The notes: a model not told the origin generated them from the letters alone. A DNA stretch of 64,000 nucleotides from Bacillota bacterium (GCA_013540605.1 JABVCK010000003.1:62001-126000); one strand, 5' to 3'. Numbered from the stretch's first letter, positions 46,358 to 55,390 are shown. Numbers and translations are program-made.

Positions 46358-47189
46358 ACAAGCTCCTCCTCCAAGTATTCTGCAACCCTGTCCAACCATT
46401 CGCTTACCAGGCAAGTGAATACGTTTGGCTGCTCAATTTGAAGATTGTGTCCAGCGCGGTCTAGAACGGCAAAGGCTGCCCGGGGATAGTGGTCTAACAG
46501 GTCCCACGCGTCTCTGTAGCCGACGCTTGTGTCCTGGCGGCCCATCAGTATGAGTGTTGGCTTATCGAAGCTGCTGCCGGCTTCATCGACATCAAACGAA
46601 AAGGCATAGCCGGTTTCTTTGAAATTTGTCAGAAAGGCTTCGTCAGCCAGCTTAAGCCCCGGTAAGACCTCTTCCCTGAACCGCCGCCAGGTTTCATCGC
46701 TCTGTACAACTGCAATCGATGCATATTGTTCCATTTCATAGAGGTCCAGTTGTGACAGCAGCTTACTGTTTTTCTGAATGACTTTTTTTGCGGAAGCTTT
46801 CGTTTGCTTGAATCCGGGACGATGCAAGGACATATCATCAGGAGACCGTCAACCTAGTTAGGGATTTTTTTAAGGATGCCCCTCGACAGGTAACCTCCAT
46901 AGGATTCACCCGCAAGCAAAAAATTTTCGCCTGGTATGATATGGTCGATGAATTCCAGAACAATATCCAGCATTACATCCGAATTGGCTATCCAATCCGC
47001 AGCTCTTGTTTTTCCCATACCGGGCAGATCAAAATAGATTCTTTTGTAGGCCGTTTTTTCCTTGAAAACTGGCTCCATACAGCCGGACATCAACCTGTGG
47101 TCGGGGGTATAGCCGTGTATCATCACGATAGGCTTTCCCTGACCGATTACCTCATAATGGATTGAGAGTTTGTTTAATTTACATTCCAT
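46354..47189 (-). pseudogene. Alpha/beta hydrolase, broken twice
   Basis: The N-terminal part (to 46854) has HGYTPDHRLM with the oxyanion region and the nucleophile motif GESYGGYLSRG near residue 93. A TAG then stops the frame where relatives read a Leu-Val pair; past it the frame continues VDGLLMICPCIVPDS. A second break is a frameshift in a run of seven A residues near 46790. The C-terminal part (46354-46833) carries KPTLILMGRQDTSVGYRD and the catalytic histidine in AGHNLQIEQP. All catalytic residues exist but in separate frames, so decay is recent. A MarR-type operator precedes it. Confidence 0.85.
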
Positions 47190-47212
47190 TGCTTTATCTC
47201 CTTTTGATTATA

Positions 47213-47226
47213 ATTTGAATTCTAAT
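47213..47226. promoter_or_regulatory. MarR operator before the hydrolase pseudogene
   Basis: ATTTGAATTCTAAT matches the palindrome in the marR promoter (47710-47723) at 13 of 14 positions. It lies 24 bases upstream of the hydrolase start, between a TTGCTG box and a TATAAT-like box. Confidence 0.7.
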
Positions 47227-47242
47227 CATGACAGCAAAAAAA

Positions 47243-47689
47243 TTATTTAAGATTGCCCTTATTTGCATTTATATGAGACAGTACCTTTGTCATCAGAACA
47301 TCCAGCTGCTTCCTCTCCTCTTCGGTAAGGCACTGAAGCGGGTCATAACGCGCCATGTCCTCCGGACCGGATGTGCCTTTCAGTGAGGCTAGCTTCTGCC
47401 TTCCTTCTTCAGTGATGGATATACGTACCTGCTTGGCATTTTCTATGTCCCTTTCCTTCTTTACCCATTTTTCCCGTTCCATGTTTTTAATGATGACTGT
47501 TACAGTAGGTCGGTCACAAAACAGCATATCGGCAATCTGGGAAGGATAAAGAAAATCTTTTCTAGAAAGCTGTCTCAAGACATATTGCTGCTTCAAAGTG
47601 ATTTTATAAGGGACCAGATCCTTCTGCAGCATTCGCGTCCATGTAAGATATGCAATACCCAGCTTAGACATCAGACTCAATTTGCTCAT
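47243..47689 (-). CDS. MarR-family repressor
   Basis: The 148-residue protein has the MarR winged helix (YVLRQLSRKDFLYPSQIADMLFCDRPTVTVIIKNMEREKWVKKERDIENAKQVRISITEEGRQ, residues ~37-100) between dimerisation helices. A perfect 14-bp palindrome covers its transcription start, and a near-identical copy precedes the hydrolase downstream, so it probably represses both. The regulated hydrolase-nitroreductase pair suggests a response to reactive or aromatic compounds, but both targets are now broken. The ribosome site is GGAG 8 bases before ATG. Confidence 0.9.
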   Translation of the reverse strand: MSKLSLMSKLGIAYLTWTRMLQKDLVPYKITLKQQYVLRQLSRKDFLYPSQIADMLFCDRPTVTVIIKNMEREKWVKKERDIENAKQVRISITEEGRQKLASLKGTSGPEDMARYDPLQCLTEEERKQLDVLMTKVLSHINANKGNLK

Positions 47690-47709
47690 AATTCATCTCC
47701 GCCTATATG

Positions 47710-47755
47710 ATTAGAATTCTAATTATAATATAAGCAATATCTTTCTACCTGTCAA
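47710..47755 (-). promoter_or_regulatory. marR promoter with palindromic operator
   Basis: On the minus strand TTGACA (47750-47755) and TATATT (47727-47732) are 17 bases apart. The start falls at the perfect palindrome ATTAGAATTCTAAT (47710-47723), a layout expected for autorepression. Confidence 0.85.
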
Positions 47756-47923
47756 TATTTTCTTTTTTTGAGCCGCCACCATGTAGCATCTATTTGTGCC
47801 GTTTTTCTCATGCCATATAGACAGGTGGACGAACAGGTGACGAATAGAGACGTACCCGGATTGTCAACAAACTCATTGATGCTTTAAAAAAGACATGATA
47901 CAATCGGGCTGGGTGATTAAAAC

Positions 47924-48006
47924 ATGAGCAGACAAGCACGTCAATATAGCCAAAGATGTAAAGAGGGGATAGGCGGTGATGTGGGAGACCTGTCCCCTCG
48001 TCCCCG
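47924..48006 (+). repeat. Possible REP/RAYT element fragment
   Basis: ATGAGCAGACAAGCACGTCA encodes MSRQARQYSQ, like the start of REP-associated Y1 transposases (MPRQARxxS). The next bases instead run into GGGAGACCTGTCCCCTCGTCCCC, similar to the GGGACAGG hairpins elsewhere in the window. I read this as a deleted transposase joined to its flanking repeat. It is only ten residues of similarity, so tentative. Confidence 0.4.
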
Positions 48007-48007
48007 T

Positions 48008-48775
48008 TTATATCAATTCATTAAACAAACTTTCAATATCTGTTGATAAGCCGTTGAATACAAGTGATCTGGCAACATCTCCTTTTTCAAAAATTTTATA
48101 CTTATCAATTTCATAATTATCAAAACCATACACAATAATATTTTCTTGTTTTTGATCAATGATCCAGTATTCCTTCACCCCTGACAACCTGTAGGTATTT
48201 AATTTGTCAATCATATCCTTGCTTCGCGTGCTGTCCGACAGAATTTCAACAACCAAGGTCGGAGTGCCCATGTATTTTCCTTTTTCCGTAACATTATTCT
48301 CCAAATCACATGCTACCAATACATCCGGCTGCATGACATCCGGTTCCTTTATCTCCTTCTTTTTAAAATGCACATCAAAAGGAGCTAAAAACACTCTGCA
48401 TTTTTTACCTTTGAAATATTCGTTAAATATCAGGTACAATCTTCCAAGTATCTCCTGATGCCCAATGCTTGGAGAAGATAATAAATATATTTCGCCATTA
48501 ATCAGTTCCATCCTCAGAGTACTTTTTTCATAAATCTCCATAAACTCTTCATAGGAAACCTTTTTCCCGCCATATTGGTAGTCCAATGCCTTTTCTCTCA
48601 CTGTAAAATACTGCTCGATATCTGTTACATATGGAGTTAACCTGGCTATTTTATTGCCATTCTTTGTTATTACCACATCGTTTTGCTGTTCAACGTAATC
48701 CATATATTTTCCTAAATTTTGTTTAAGTTCGGTTGCGGTTATCACAATGCCTTCCCTATAATTAATCGATTTCAT
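48008..48775 (-). CDS. Phd-type antitoxin domain fused to Uma2 nuclease-like domain
   Basis: The 255-residue protein starts at ATG 48775, 5 bases after GGAGGTG. Residues ~1-52 form a Phd/YefM-like domain (ITATELKQNLGKYMDYVEQQNDVVITKNGNKIARLTPY). Residues ~70-250 form a Uma2 (DUF820) domain of the PD-(D/E)XK fold: RMELINGEIYLLSSPSIGHQEI, then MQPDVLVACDL, TPTLVVEILSDSTRSKDMIDKLNTYRLSGVKEYWIID, with the D...ExL...K residues present. Uma2 proteins are probable nucleases of unknown role. No separate toxin gene is adjacent, so the fusion could regulate itself or act alone. Confidence 0.85.
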   Translation of the reverse strand: MKSINYREGIVITATELKQNLGKYMDYVEQQNDVVITKNGNKIARLTPYVTDIEQYFTVREKALDYQYGGKKVSYEEFMEIYEKSTLRMELINGEIYLLSSPSIGHQEILGRLYLIFNEYFKGKKCRVFLAPFDVHFKKKEIKEPDVMQPDVLVACDLENNVTEKGKYMGTPTLVVEILSDSTRSKDMIDKLNTYRLSGVKEYWIIDQKQENIIVYGFDNYEIDKYKIFEKGDVARSLVFNGLSTDIESLFNELI

Positions 48776-48919
48776 ATAATCACCTCCGGTAATATCATAC
48801 CACTGCGGACGATTTGATACAATATTATGTACGACATTTTTAATTTTAATGTTCAATCTTTTTTATTTTTTTGTATATAATTATCGGTTATTTTGTTCTG
48901 CGTTTGTTTCGTTATCTAA

Positions 48920-49348
48920 GAGCTGCAAATAAGAGATATCCACTTAAAGACGGAAATTAAAATTCGTATCGTTTATACCTTTCTGCGTGACGGGCTGGTA
49001 GATCTGATGAAAGAAGGCTATCCGGAAGAGGAAGCGCTCAAAATTACAATGGATAAATTTGACGAGACAGAGCTAAACAGTAGTTTTGAAGAGTTTATGC
49101 GGAAATTTGACGGTTTTGGCATGGAGGAATACGCATGGATGGAAAAGTGGTATATGGAAAACGGCGAGGCCATCGGCCTTTTCTATGCGGCCTTTCTTGT
49201 CCTGGAGCATACGCTTGGCGCGTTTTTCGGCTATATTAGCGGTCATAGTCTTGTAAGTACATGCATCGGGCTTGCTGTAGGCTGTGGTGCCGGCATAAGT
49301 TTGGGACTTCTAAGTCACGGAATTGTTGTGCTGACCAAAAGGCAATAA
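48920..49348 (+). pseudogene. Membrane protein with permease-prefix-like domain, 5' truncated
   Basis: The frame is open from 48920 but has no ATG until 49007. The codons before that ATG read HLKTEIKIRIVYTFLRDGLVDL, continuing smoothly into MKEGYPEEEALKITMDKFD, which resembles the N-terminal regulatory helices (HAAS/permease-prefix type) of small clostridial membrane proteins. Two membrane helices follow (GLFYAAFLVLEHTLGAFFGYI and LVSTCIGLAVGCGAGISLGLL). A start codon is missing, so the 5' end was probably lost. Translation from 49007 would give 113 residues but no good ribosome site is seen. Confidence 0.45.
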
Positions 49349-49376
49349 CCAGATACTGGAGGTGAAAATATGAGCA

Positions 49377-49589
49377 ATGCTGTCAGGTGGCATAATTGCC
49401 GACAGCAAAATTTCTGAGGCCTTTATTGTAATGCTCCCGTTGACAGTAATCGCACTTTGGTGGGCTACCCGGGTTTATCGCAAGGCGGAAATATTAAAGG
49501 TTCATGTTTCATATGCGAAGTTTAGCGCGAGGACATATGGTGAAGCTAAAGAGTATATCGAAGAGTATTTTGGTAAGACAAATGGATAA
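49377..49589 (+). CDS. Small membrane protein, start uncertain
   Basis: The 70-residue frame has one membrane helix (AFIVMLPLTVIALWWATRVY) and a charged C-terminus. GGAGG at 49358-49362 is ideally placed for the ATG at 49370, but that ATG reads a different frame that stops after 15 codons. The ATG at 49377, in the open frame, is 14 bases away. A one-base indel between the two ATGs would explain this. It probably belonged with the truncated membrane protein just upstream. Confidence 0.4.
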   Translation: MLSGGIIADSKISEAFIVMLPLTVIALWWATRVYRKAEILKVHVSYAKFSARTYGEAKEYIEEYFGKTNG

Positions 49590-49669
49590 AAGAACCGTCG
49601 CTATGTCTGTTAGCAAAACCTGCTGCCATATGGCAGCAGGGCAGCAGGTTCTGCTCTTCTAATCTTCCC

Positions 49670-52087
49670 TTACTTTTCGCTGTCTTCCGCCTTTTCAACC
49701 GTTTTCCTGAAATAGTCGAGTTTTTGCTGCACCTTATTGTATATGGTCCCCTCAGGGTAACTGCCGTCCGAGGCGGCTTCACCGGCCGGCATTCCCGTCA
49801 GAATCTCTATTCCTTCTTCTATGGTTTTAACCGGATATATGTGAAATTTTCCTGATTTAACGGCTTCTATCACTTCATCATCCAGCATAAGATTTTTGAC
49901 GTTCTGATGCGGTATAAGGACACCCTGGTCCCCGGTGATTCCCTTTTCCTTGCATACCCGATAAAAGCCTTCAATCTTCTGGTTAACTCCTCCGATGGGC
50001 TGTATTTCCCCCCTCTGGTTTACCGAACCGGTAACCGCATAGTTTTGTTTTATAGGCACCTCCGCGAGGCTTGAGAGGATAGCGTATAGCTCGGTGCTGG
50101 AAGCGCTGTCCCCGTCAATCCCGCCGTAGGACTGTTCAAAGGCGATGCTCGCCGTTAGGGATAGGGGTGAATCCTGGGCGAACCTTTTCCCCAGGTAGCC
50201 GCTGAGAATGAGCACGCCCTTATCATGTATGCTGCCGCTCATTTTGACTTCCCGCTCGATATTGATTATACCCTTCCGCCCGGCATAGGTGACGGCGGTT
50301 ATCCTCGATGGGCGGCCAAAGGAGTATTCGCCCATGTCAAGCACAGACAGGCCGTTCACCTGGCCAACGACCGCTCCCTCCGTATCTATCAGGATGGTGC
50401 CGTCCTTAATGTATTCCTGGATCTTTTTCTCGTACTTGTTGGAGCGGTATACTTTTTCGCTGATGGCCCTGGTTACGTGAACGTCGGTGACGTATTCGGC
50501 TTTCTCCATGCTGGCCCACGCATCGGCTTCATAAATAATCTCAACCATCTCGTTGAACCTGGTGCTGAGCTTTTCCTGGCTCTCTGCCAGACGGGAACTG
50601 TATTCGACTATCTTTGCAAGGGCAGACCTGTGAAAATGTCTCAGGTTCTGTTCTTTACAGTGCTTGGATACAAAACTGGCGATTTTCTGCAGGTGCTCCC
50701 TATCCTTATCCATTTCCACATCAAAATCAGCTTTTATTTTAAACAGTTTCTTGAAGTCATCGTCCAGGTTGTATAAAAGCTGGTATATGTCGTAACTGCC
50801 TATGATAATTATCTTAAGGTTCAGCGGGATAGCTTTCGGCCTTAAGGATGAGGTGGCAACAGCTCCTACCTGCTCGGCAATGCTTTCAATGGAAACCTCG
50901 CCGGTTTTCAGCGCCCTCTTCAGAGCCTCCCAGGCATACGGACTGGTCAGTATATCGCTGGCCTGGATGATAAGATAGCCGCCGTTGGCTTTGTGCAGCG
51001 CCCCGGGCTTGATTTTGGTGAAATTGGTCGTCAATACCCCCAACTGGTTTTCGTATTCCACCTTACCGATAAGGTTGTAATATGTAGGATTGCTCTCGAT
51101 CACCACCGGCGCGTGGTCCAGTTTAGTGCTGTCCACCAAAAGGTTTATTTTATATTTGAATGTGTTGTCGGCTTTCCGCGTCTTGGACAGCCACGGAATG
51201 TTCAGCGGTGAATCCTCTTCCTTTTCCTTGAAGTCATCGACATTCTCCACTATATCGCTCTGAACCCGGTCCAGATATTCAAGTATTTCTTTGCAGCCGC
51301 ACCCTTCATATTTCTTTTTCATCTGGTCTATGAGGTAACCAACCGCATTCAAAGCAATTTCACCGTCCAGCTCTTTAATTGTAACCTGAGCCTTCTGCTC
51401 CATCTCCTTGATCCTGTTGAATATCTCCACGGCCCTCATTTGAAGCTGGTCGTTCCTTTCCTCTATCTCCTTAAGAGTCTCTTCGTCAAGATTCCTGTAG
51501 TCCTCTTCGCTTATAGGCTTTCCTTCCACCAGCGGTATGCTGACAAAGCCATTAACATTTCTTTTAAACTCGAAGCCGTACTCCTTGGCCGTCTTATTAA
51601 GCTCCTCCATCAGGCCTGTAATCTTCTCCTGAAACTCCTGGAGGATTCTGGTTCTCTTTTTGTTATAATCCTCACCGGAAAATGCTTTGGGGATTGCTTT
51701 TTTGAGCTGGTTTATCAGTTCCTCCATATCATCCTTTATCATGGTTCCGGTCCCGGAGGGCATCGATATGGCCAGAGGCTGGTCAGGGTCATCAAAGTTA
51801 TAGATATAGCACCAATCCTGCGGAACCGGTTTATCCTTTGCCAGCCGCCCCACTATGGACCTGGCATAGCTGTTTCTTCCTGTTCCGTTCAGCCCGGCAA
51901 CGTATATATTATAACCCTGCTTCTCCACCTTTAGGCCAAATTCCATAGCCCTGGTCGCCCTTTCCTGCCCAATAATGCCCTCAAGGGGAGCAATATCTTC
52001 CGTAGTCTCGAACTCGAAGTCATTGTAATCGCATGTACTTTTCAACTGCTCTACCTTTAGTTCTCTGATCTCTGCCATTCTAATCAC
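49670..52087 (-). CDS. Lon-like ATP-dependent protease (AAA_32 type)
   Basis: The 805-residue protein has an N-terminal AAA+ part with a loop GLNGTGRNSYA near residue 64 in place of a standard Walker A (Arg-Asn where Lys is normal), a long coiled-coil insertion (~140-290), the AAA core with EALKRALKTGEVSIES near 390, and a C-terminal Lon protease domain with catalytic Ser in DGDSASSTELYAILSSL near 665 and Lys in GGVNQKIEGF near 710. This is the arrangement of YcbZ/LonB-like proteins. The unusual loop occurs in that group, so it is not necessarily dead. It is monocistronic. Confidence 0.88.
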   Translation of the reverse strand: MIRMAEIRELKVEQLKSTCDYNDFEFETTEDIAPLEGIIGQERATRAMEFGLKVEKQGYNIYVAGLNGTGRNSYARSIVGRLAKDKPVPQDWCYIYNFDDPDQPLAISMPSGTGTMIKDDMEELINQLKKAIPKAFSGEDYNKKRTRILQEFQEKITGLMEELNKTAKEYGFEFKRNVNGFVSIPLVEGKPISEEDYRNLDEETLKEIEERNDQLQMRAVEIFNRIKEMEQKAQVTIKELDGEIALNAVGYLIDQMKKKYEGCGCKEILEYLDRVQSDIVENVDDFKEKEEDSPLNIPWLSKTRKADNTFKYKINLLVDSTKLDHAPVVIESNPTYYNLIGKVEYENQLGVLTTNFTKIKPGALHKANGGYLIIQASDILTSPYAWEALKRALKTGEVSIESIAEQVGAVATSSLRPKAIPLNLKIIIIGSYDIYQLLYNLDDDFKKLFKIKADFDVEMDKDREHLQKIASFVSKHCKEQNLRHFHRSALAKIVEYSSRLAESQEKLSTRFNEMVEIIYEADAWASMEKAEYVTDVHVTRAISEKVYRSNKYEKKIQEYIKDGTILIDTEGAVVGQVNGLSVLDMGEYSFGRPSRITAVTYAGRKGIINIEREVKMSGSIHDKGVLILSGYLGKRFAQDSPLSLTASIAFEQSYGGIDGDSASSTELYAILSSLAEVPIKQNYAVTGSVNQRGEIQPIGGVNQKIEGFYRVCKEKGITGDQGVLIPHQNVKNLMLDDEVIEAVKSGKFHIYPVKTIEEGIEILTGMPAGEAASDGSYPEGTIYNKVQQKLDYFRKTVEKAEDSEK

Positions 52088-52213
52088 CCCTCATTTTATT
52101 TATAGCGCTATCGATACAAACGGCATACCCAGCGGCAGCCCTATGAAATATATAATACCCCCGATAACGGAAAGTTAACACCATTAGTCGTTCAAATCCG
52201 GTCTTTTAAAAAA

Positions 52214-52237
52214 AGAACAGGTCAAATCGCCTGTCCT
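52214..52237 (-). terminator. Terminator after the PrcB-like gene
   Basis: On the minus strand AGGACAGG and CCTGTTCT form an 8-bp stem (one G-U pair) around 8 bases, followed by seven T residues. Confidence 0.88.
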
Positions 52238-52249
52238 GATACATAAAGC

Positions 52250-52711
52250 CTAGAGTTTTATGGGGTATTCAGCTATTTCCAAACCATTGATCATGAATCT
52301 AAACTGGGTATCCATCGGTATGTCAACCAGTTCTGTCTGGACAATGGTGAAAGGATATGTAATAGCCTGGGTCACTGGCTGGCCGGGCTTAGGCTCAATA
52401 TACTCAACCTTGACAACCACCCCAAACCTGTCTTCCCCCAGCATGTGTTTATCTATATCGACAACCTTAACCCCATAGCCCCCTGTCGGTTTTTCCCCTC
52501 TCGTAACTACAATATACACTATATTGTCAACCACGTAAACCGCAGCTTTTTCTTCATCCTTAAAGTTTTCAACCATCTCCTTAATCTGAGGGGGAGCTTC
52601 GAAAACTGTGACTTTTTTATATGCCACATCAACCACCTCCGGCATTTTGCAACATCCATTCAGAATGAGCAGCAGTACTAACAGAAGGATGCATAACCCC
52701 TTTTTCCCCAC
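52250..52711 (-). CDS. PrcB-like lipoprotein
   Basis: The frame opens at 52783, but a GTG at 52711, 9 bases after AGGAGG, gives a 153-residue lipoprotein with a proper signal (GKKGLCILLLVLLLILNGC, lipobox LNGC). Residues ~55-150 resemble the PrcB C-terminal domain (VYIVVTRGEKPTGGYGVKVVDI, then VVVKVEYIEPKPGQPVTQAITYPFTIVQ), known from protease-complex partners in Treponema and common in Firmicutes lipoproteins. It lies downstream of the transketolase genes with a 46-base gap. Its partner is unknown; the Lon-like gene beyond is cytoplasmic. Confidence 0.8.
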   Translation of the reverse strand: MGKKGLCILLLVLLLILNGCCKMPEVVDVAYKKVTVFEAPPQIKEMVENFKDEEKAAVYVVDNIVYIVVTRGEKPTGGYGVKVVDIDKHMLGEDRFGVVVKVEYIEPKPGQPVTQAITYPFTIVQTELVDIPMDTQFRFMINGLEIAEYPIKL

Positions 52712-52757
52712 ACTATTACACCTCCTGTTATAAATTATTAGCTGCTTATCGGGTATA

Positions 52758-53711
52758 TTACTTTTTACCGGTTTTATTTCCAAATAATCGCTTCACTTCC
52801 TCTACGATATTCTTTGCTGTCAGCCCGTATTTCTCAAGAAGGTCTTCCGCTGTCCCGGACTCTCCGAAGGTATCCCTGACGCCTATGCGTTTCATCGGAA
52901 CAGGGATGCTTTCGCACAGCACCTCGGCTACCGCACTCCCCAGACCGCCAATTATGCTGTGCTCCTCCGCCGTTACTATGGCACCGGTTTCACGGGCCGC
53001 CCTTATTATCAACTCCCTGTCTATGGGTTTTATCGTATGAATATCAATAACCCTTACGTTAATCCCACACTCCGCCAATTCTGCCGCCGCATCCACCGCC
53101 ACAGGCACCATGATTCCGGTGGCTATAATTGCTGCATCCTTTCCCTCTCTCACAGTTATACCCTTACCCCACTCAAAGGCGTAGCTCTCTTTATCGAATA
53201 CCGCAGGAACCTTGCTCCTCCCAAGCCTTATGTACACCGGTCCCTTGTACTCGGCTGCAGCCCTTACTGCCGCTTCGGTCTCCACACCGTCCGCAGGACA
53301 AATGACAGTCATGTTAGGTACGGCCCTCATCAATGCAATATCTTCAATACACTGGTGTGAAGCCCCGTCTTCACCAACCGTGAGCCCGGCATGCGTAGCG
53401 GCAATTTTTACGTTCAGCCGGGGATAGGCTACCGAGTTACGTATGGGTTCAAAGGCCCTTCCTGAAGCAAACATCGCAAAGGTGCTGGCAAAGGGTATTT
53501 TGCCGCTGGCTGCAAGTCCGGCAGCCATACCTATAAGATTTTGTTCGGCAATGCCCATGTTGAAAAACCTCTCCGGGAACGCTTCTGCAAACAGGACGGT
53601 TTTCGTTGACTTGGACAAATCCGCGTCAAGAACCACTATCTTGTCATTCTCCCCGCCAAGGGAAACCAAAGTCTTCCCGTAAGCATCTCTGGTTGCTATA
53701 CCGTCACTCAC
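52758..53711 (-). CDS. Transketolase, C-terminal subunit
   Basis: This 317-residue subunit carries the pyrimidine-binding domain (KIVVLDADLSKSTKTV; FNMGIAEQNLIGMAAGLAASGKIPFASTFAMF near residue 50, with the catalytic glutamate in GIAEQN) and the C-terminal transketolase domain (~190-310). With the N-terminal subunit it forms a split transketolase of the pentose phosphate pathway, as in many archaea and clostridia. Its GTG start overlaps the stop of the N-terminal gene by 8 bases (GGTGAGTGAC). Confidence 0.94.
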   Translation of the reverse strand: MSDGIATRDAYGKTLVSLGGENDKIVVLDADLSKSTKTVLFAEAFPERFFNMGIAEQNLIGMAAGLAASGKIPFASTFAMFASGRAFEPIRNSVAYPRLNVKIAATHAGLTVGEDGASHQCIEDIALMRAVPNMTVICPADGVETEAAVRAAAEYKGPVYIRLGRSKVPAVFDKESYAFEWGKGITVREGKDAAIIATGIMVPVAVDAAAELAECGINVRVIDIHTIKPIDRELIIRAARETGAIVTAEEHSIIGGLGSAVAEVLCESIPVPMKRIGVRDTFGESGTAEDLLEKYGLTAKNIVEEVKRLFGNKTGKK

Positions 53712-54543
53712 CGCAGACCACCTCCAGTTCCTTGATGGCGGCGTCAGCTTGTTCCCTGCTCGGGGCCTTGCCGTGCCAATCCACTGCGTTCTCCATATAC
53801 GATATACCCTTTCCCTTTATGGTTTTTGCAATGACAATGGTCGGCTTGCCCTTAACCCTCCGGGCTTCATCGGCCGCATCGATGATTTCACCATAGCTGT
53901 GCCCGTCAATTTCTATCACATTCCACCCAAAGGCCGTCCATTTATCCCTCAGGGGTTCGACTCCCATTACCTGGCTGTTGGCGCCGTCTATCTGCAGCCC
54001 GTTATGGTCCAGAAAAGCAGTCAGGTTGTCGAGCTTATAATGGGCAGCAGCCATTGCGGCTTCCCACACCATACCTTCCTGTACTTCGCCGTCTCCCAGC
54101 AAAACATAAACCCTGTAATCTTTACCATCCAGCTTGCCGGCCATGGCCATACCATTTGCCACCGCAAGGCCCTGTCCCAAAGATCCCGTTGACATATCCA
54201 CGCCGGGCGTACCCTTCATATCAGGGTGTCCCTGCAGCATGCTGTCAATCTTCCTGAAACCCATCAGCTCTTCCTCAGGAAAATAACCCCGAAGCGCAAG
54301 GACGGAATACAACACCGGTGAAGCATGTCCCTTGGACAGAACGAATCTGTCCCTATCCGGCCATCCCGGATTTTCCGGGTCCACTCTCATTATCCTGAAA
54401 TACAGAGAGGCAAGTATCTCAACCGCCGACAATGAACCACCCGGATGTCCCGACTTGGCGGCGCATGTCATCTCAACTATCAGCCTCCTGGATTTCTGCG
54501 AAATTTTCTCCAGTTCCCTAAACCTGTCCTCCAATGCTTTCAT
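53704..54543 (-). CDS. Transketolase, N-terminal (TPP-binding) subunit
   Basis: The 279-residue subunit binds thiamine diphosphate: VEMTCAAKSGHPGGSLSAVEIL near residue 25, RDRFVLSKGHASPVLYSVLA near 60, the GDGEVQEGMVWEAAMAAAHYKLDNLTAFLDHN pyrophosphate motif near 145. ATG 54543 is the family start (MKALEDRF); the ribosome site is close and weak (AAGGGAG). A TTG at 54567 is the alternative. It overlaps the methyltransferase gene end by 26 bases. Confidence 0.94.
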   Translation of the reverse strand: MKALEDRFRELEKISQKSRRLIVEMTCAAKSGHPGGSLSAVEILASLYFRIMRVDPENPGWPDRDRFVLSKGHASPVLYSVLALRGYFPEEELMGFRKIDSMLQGHPDMKGTPGVDMSTGSLGQGLAVANGMAMAGKLDGKDYRVYVLLGDGEVQEGMVWEAAMAAAHYKLDNLTAFLDHNGLQIDGANSQVMGVEPLRDKWTAFGWNVIEIDGHSYGEIIDAADEARRVKGKPTIVIAKTIKGKGISYMENAVDWHGKAPSREQADAAIKELEVVCGE

Positions 54544-55390
54544 CTCCCTTCGCCAATATGCAGACAACCATTTTTACCAGATACTCCCGGAGCAGCGGAT
54601 TCTTCTCAAAACCTTTAAAGACTCCTCTCAGTGGGACCAGTTTATAATACTCAATAGCCAGAGGTACCCTTGATATCAATTCTTCGAATCGTTTGACCGT
54701 CATACCGTTGATATATGAAAAATACTCGTTTCCCCTATCGTCCCTGCTGATGCGGAAATCAATCCTTTTTTCCCCGTCCGGCAGCCCCTTTACCAGGTCC
54801 TTATAGGCTTGAATTAAGGTTTTCTGGCTAAAAAACCTATGAACCCAGGGAATTGCAATGGCGTCCGACAGGTGTGCTCCATAAGGGTGATAGTAGGGAG
54901 GAAAGTTGATATACAGCCTCCCACCGGGCTTCAGCACCCTCCTGCATTCGAGGAGTACTTCATAGGGGTGGTCCACATGCTCCATAGCATCATTCATTAT
55001 TATCGTATCAAAACTGTCTTCCTCGAAGGGCATCTGCCCCGCATCGCCAACGATAAACCTGAACTTGTGCTCAAGTCCCTTTTCCCTTGCCAATTTCAAT
55101 GCCTCTTCTTCATAATACTCAACGGTATCGATTCCATATACCGCATCCGCTCCGCGGGATGCATAATAAAGGGTCTTCCCTCCTGCGCCGCAGCCGATAT
55201 CGAGAACCTTCTTACCCTTGAACATCTCGTTTTCATCGGTTACATCCAGGTAAAATTCTATGGTCCGCCTTCCCATGTCAAACTGCCATTCTGCATAGGA
55301 CAGCTTACCCTCGTTCTGCAGATTAAACGGATGCTGGGGAAGGGGGAAAAACCTGTTAAGCGCTTTACACAAAAAAACGGAAAGGTTCAA
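54518..55390 (-). CDS. SAM-dependent methyltransferase
   Basis: The 290-residue protein has a class I methyltransferase fold: motif I KVLDIGCGAGGKTLYYASRGA near residue 62, an acidic residue in VYGIDTVEYYEEEA, EEDSFDTIIMNDAMEHVDHPYEVLLECRRVLKPGGRLYINFPP (motifs IV-VI). Substrate unknown. It overlaps the preceding WecG-type gene by 4 bases and the following transketolase by up to 26, so it belongs to the envelope-polymer operon, perhaps methylating a sugar or lipid carrier. Confidence 0.87.
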   Translation of the reverse strand: MNLSVFLCKALNRFFPLPQHPFNLQNEGKLSYAEWQFDMGRRTIEFYLDVTDENEMFKGKKVLDIGCGAGGKTLYYASRGADAVYGIDTVEYYEEEALKLAREKGLEHKFRFIVGDAGQMPFEEDSFDTIIMNDAMEHVDHPYEVLLECRRVLKPGGRLYINFPPYYHPYGAHLSDAIAIPWVHRFFSQKTLIQAYKDLVKGLPDGEKRIDFRISRDDRGNEYFSYINGMTVKRFEELISRVPLAIEYYKLVPLRGVFKGFEKNPLLREYLVKMVVCILAKGDESIGGQV

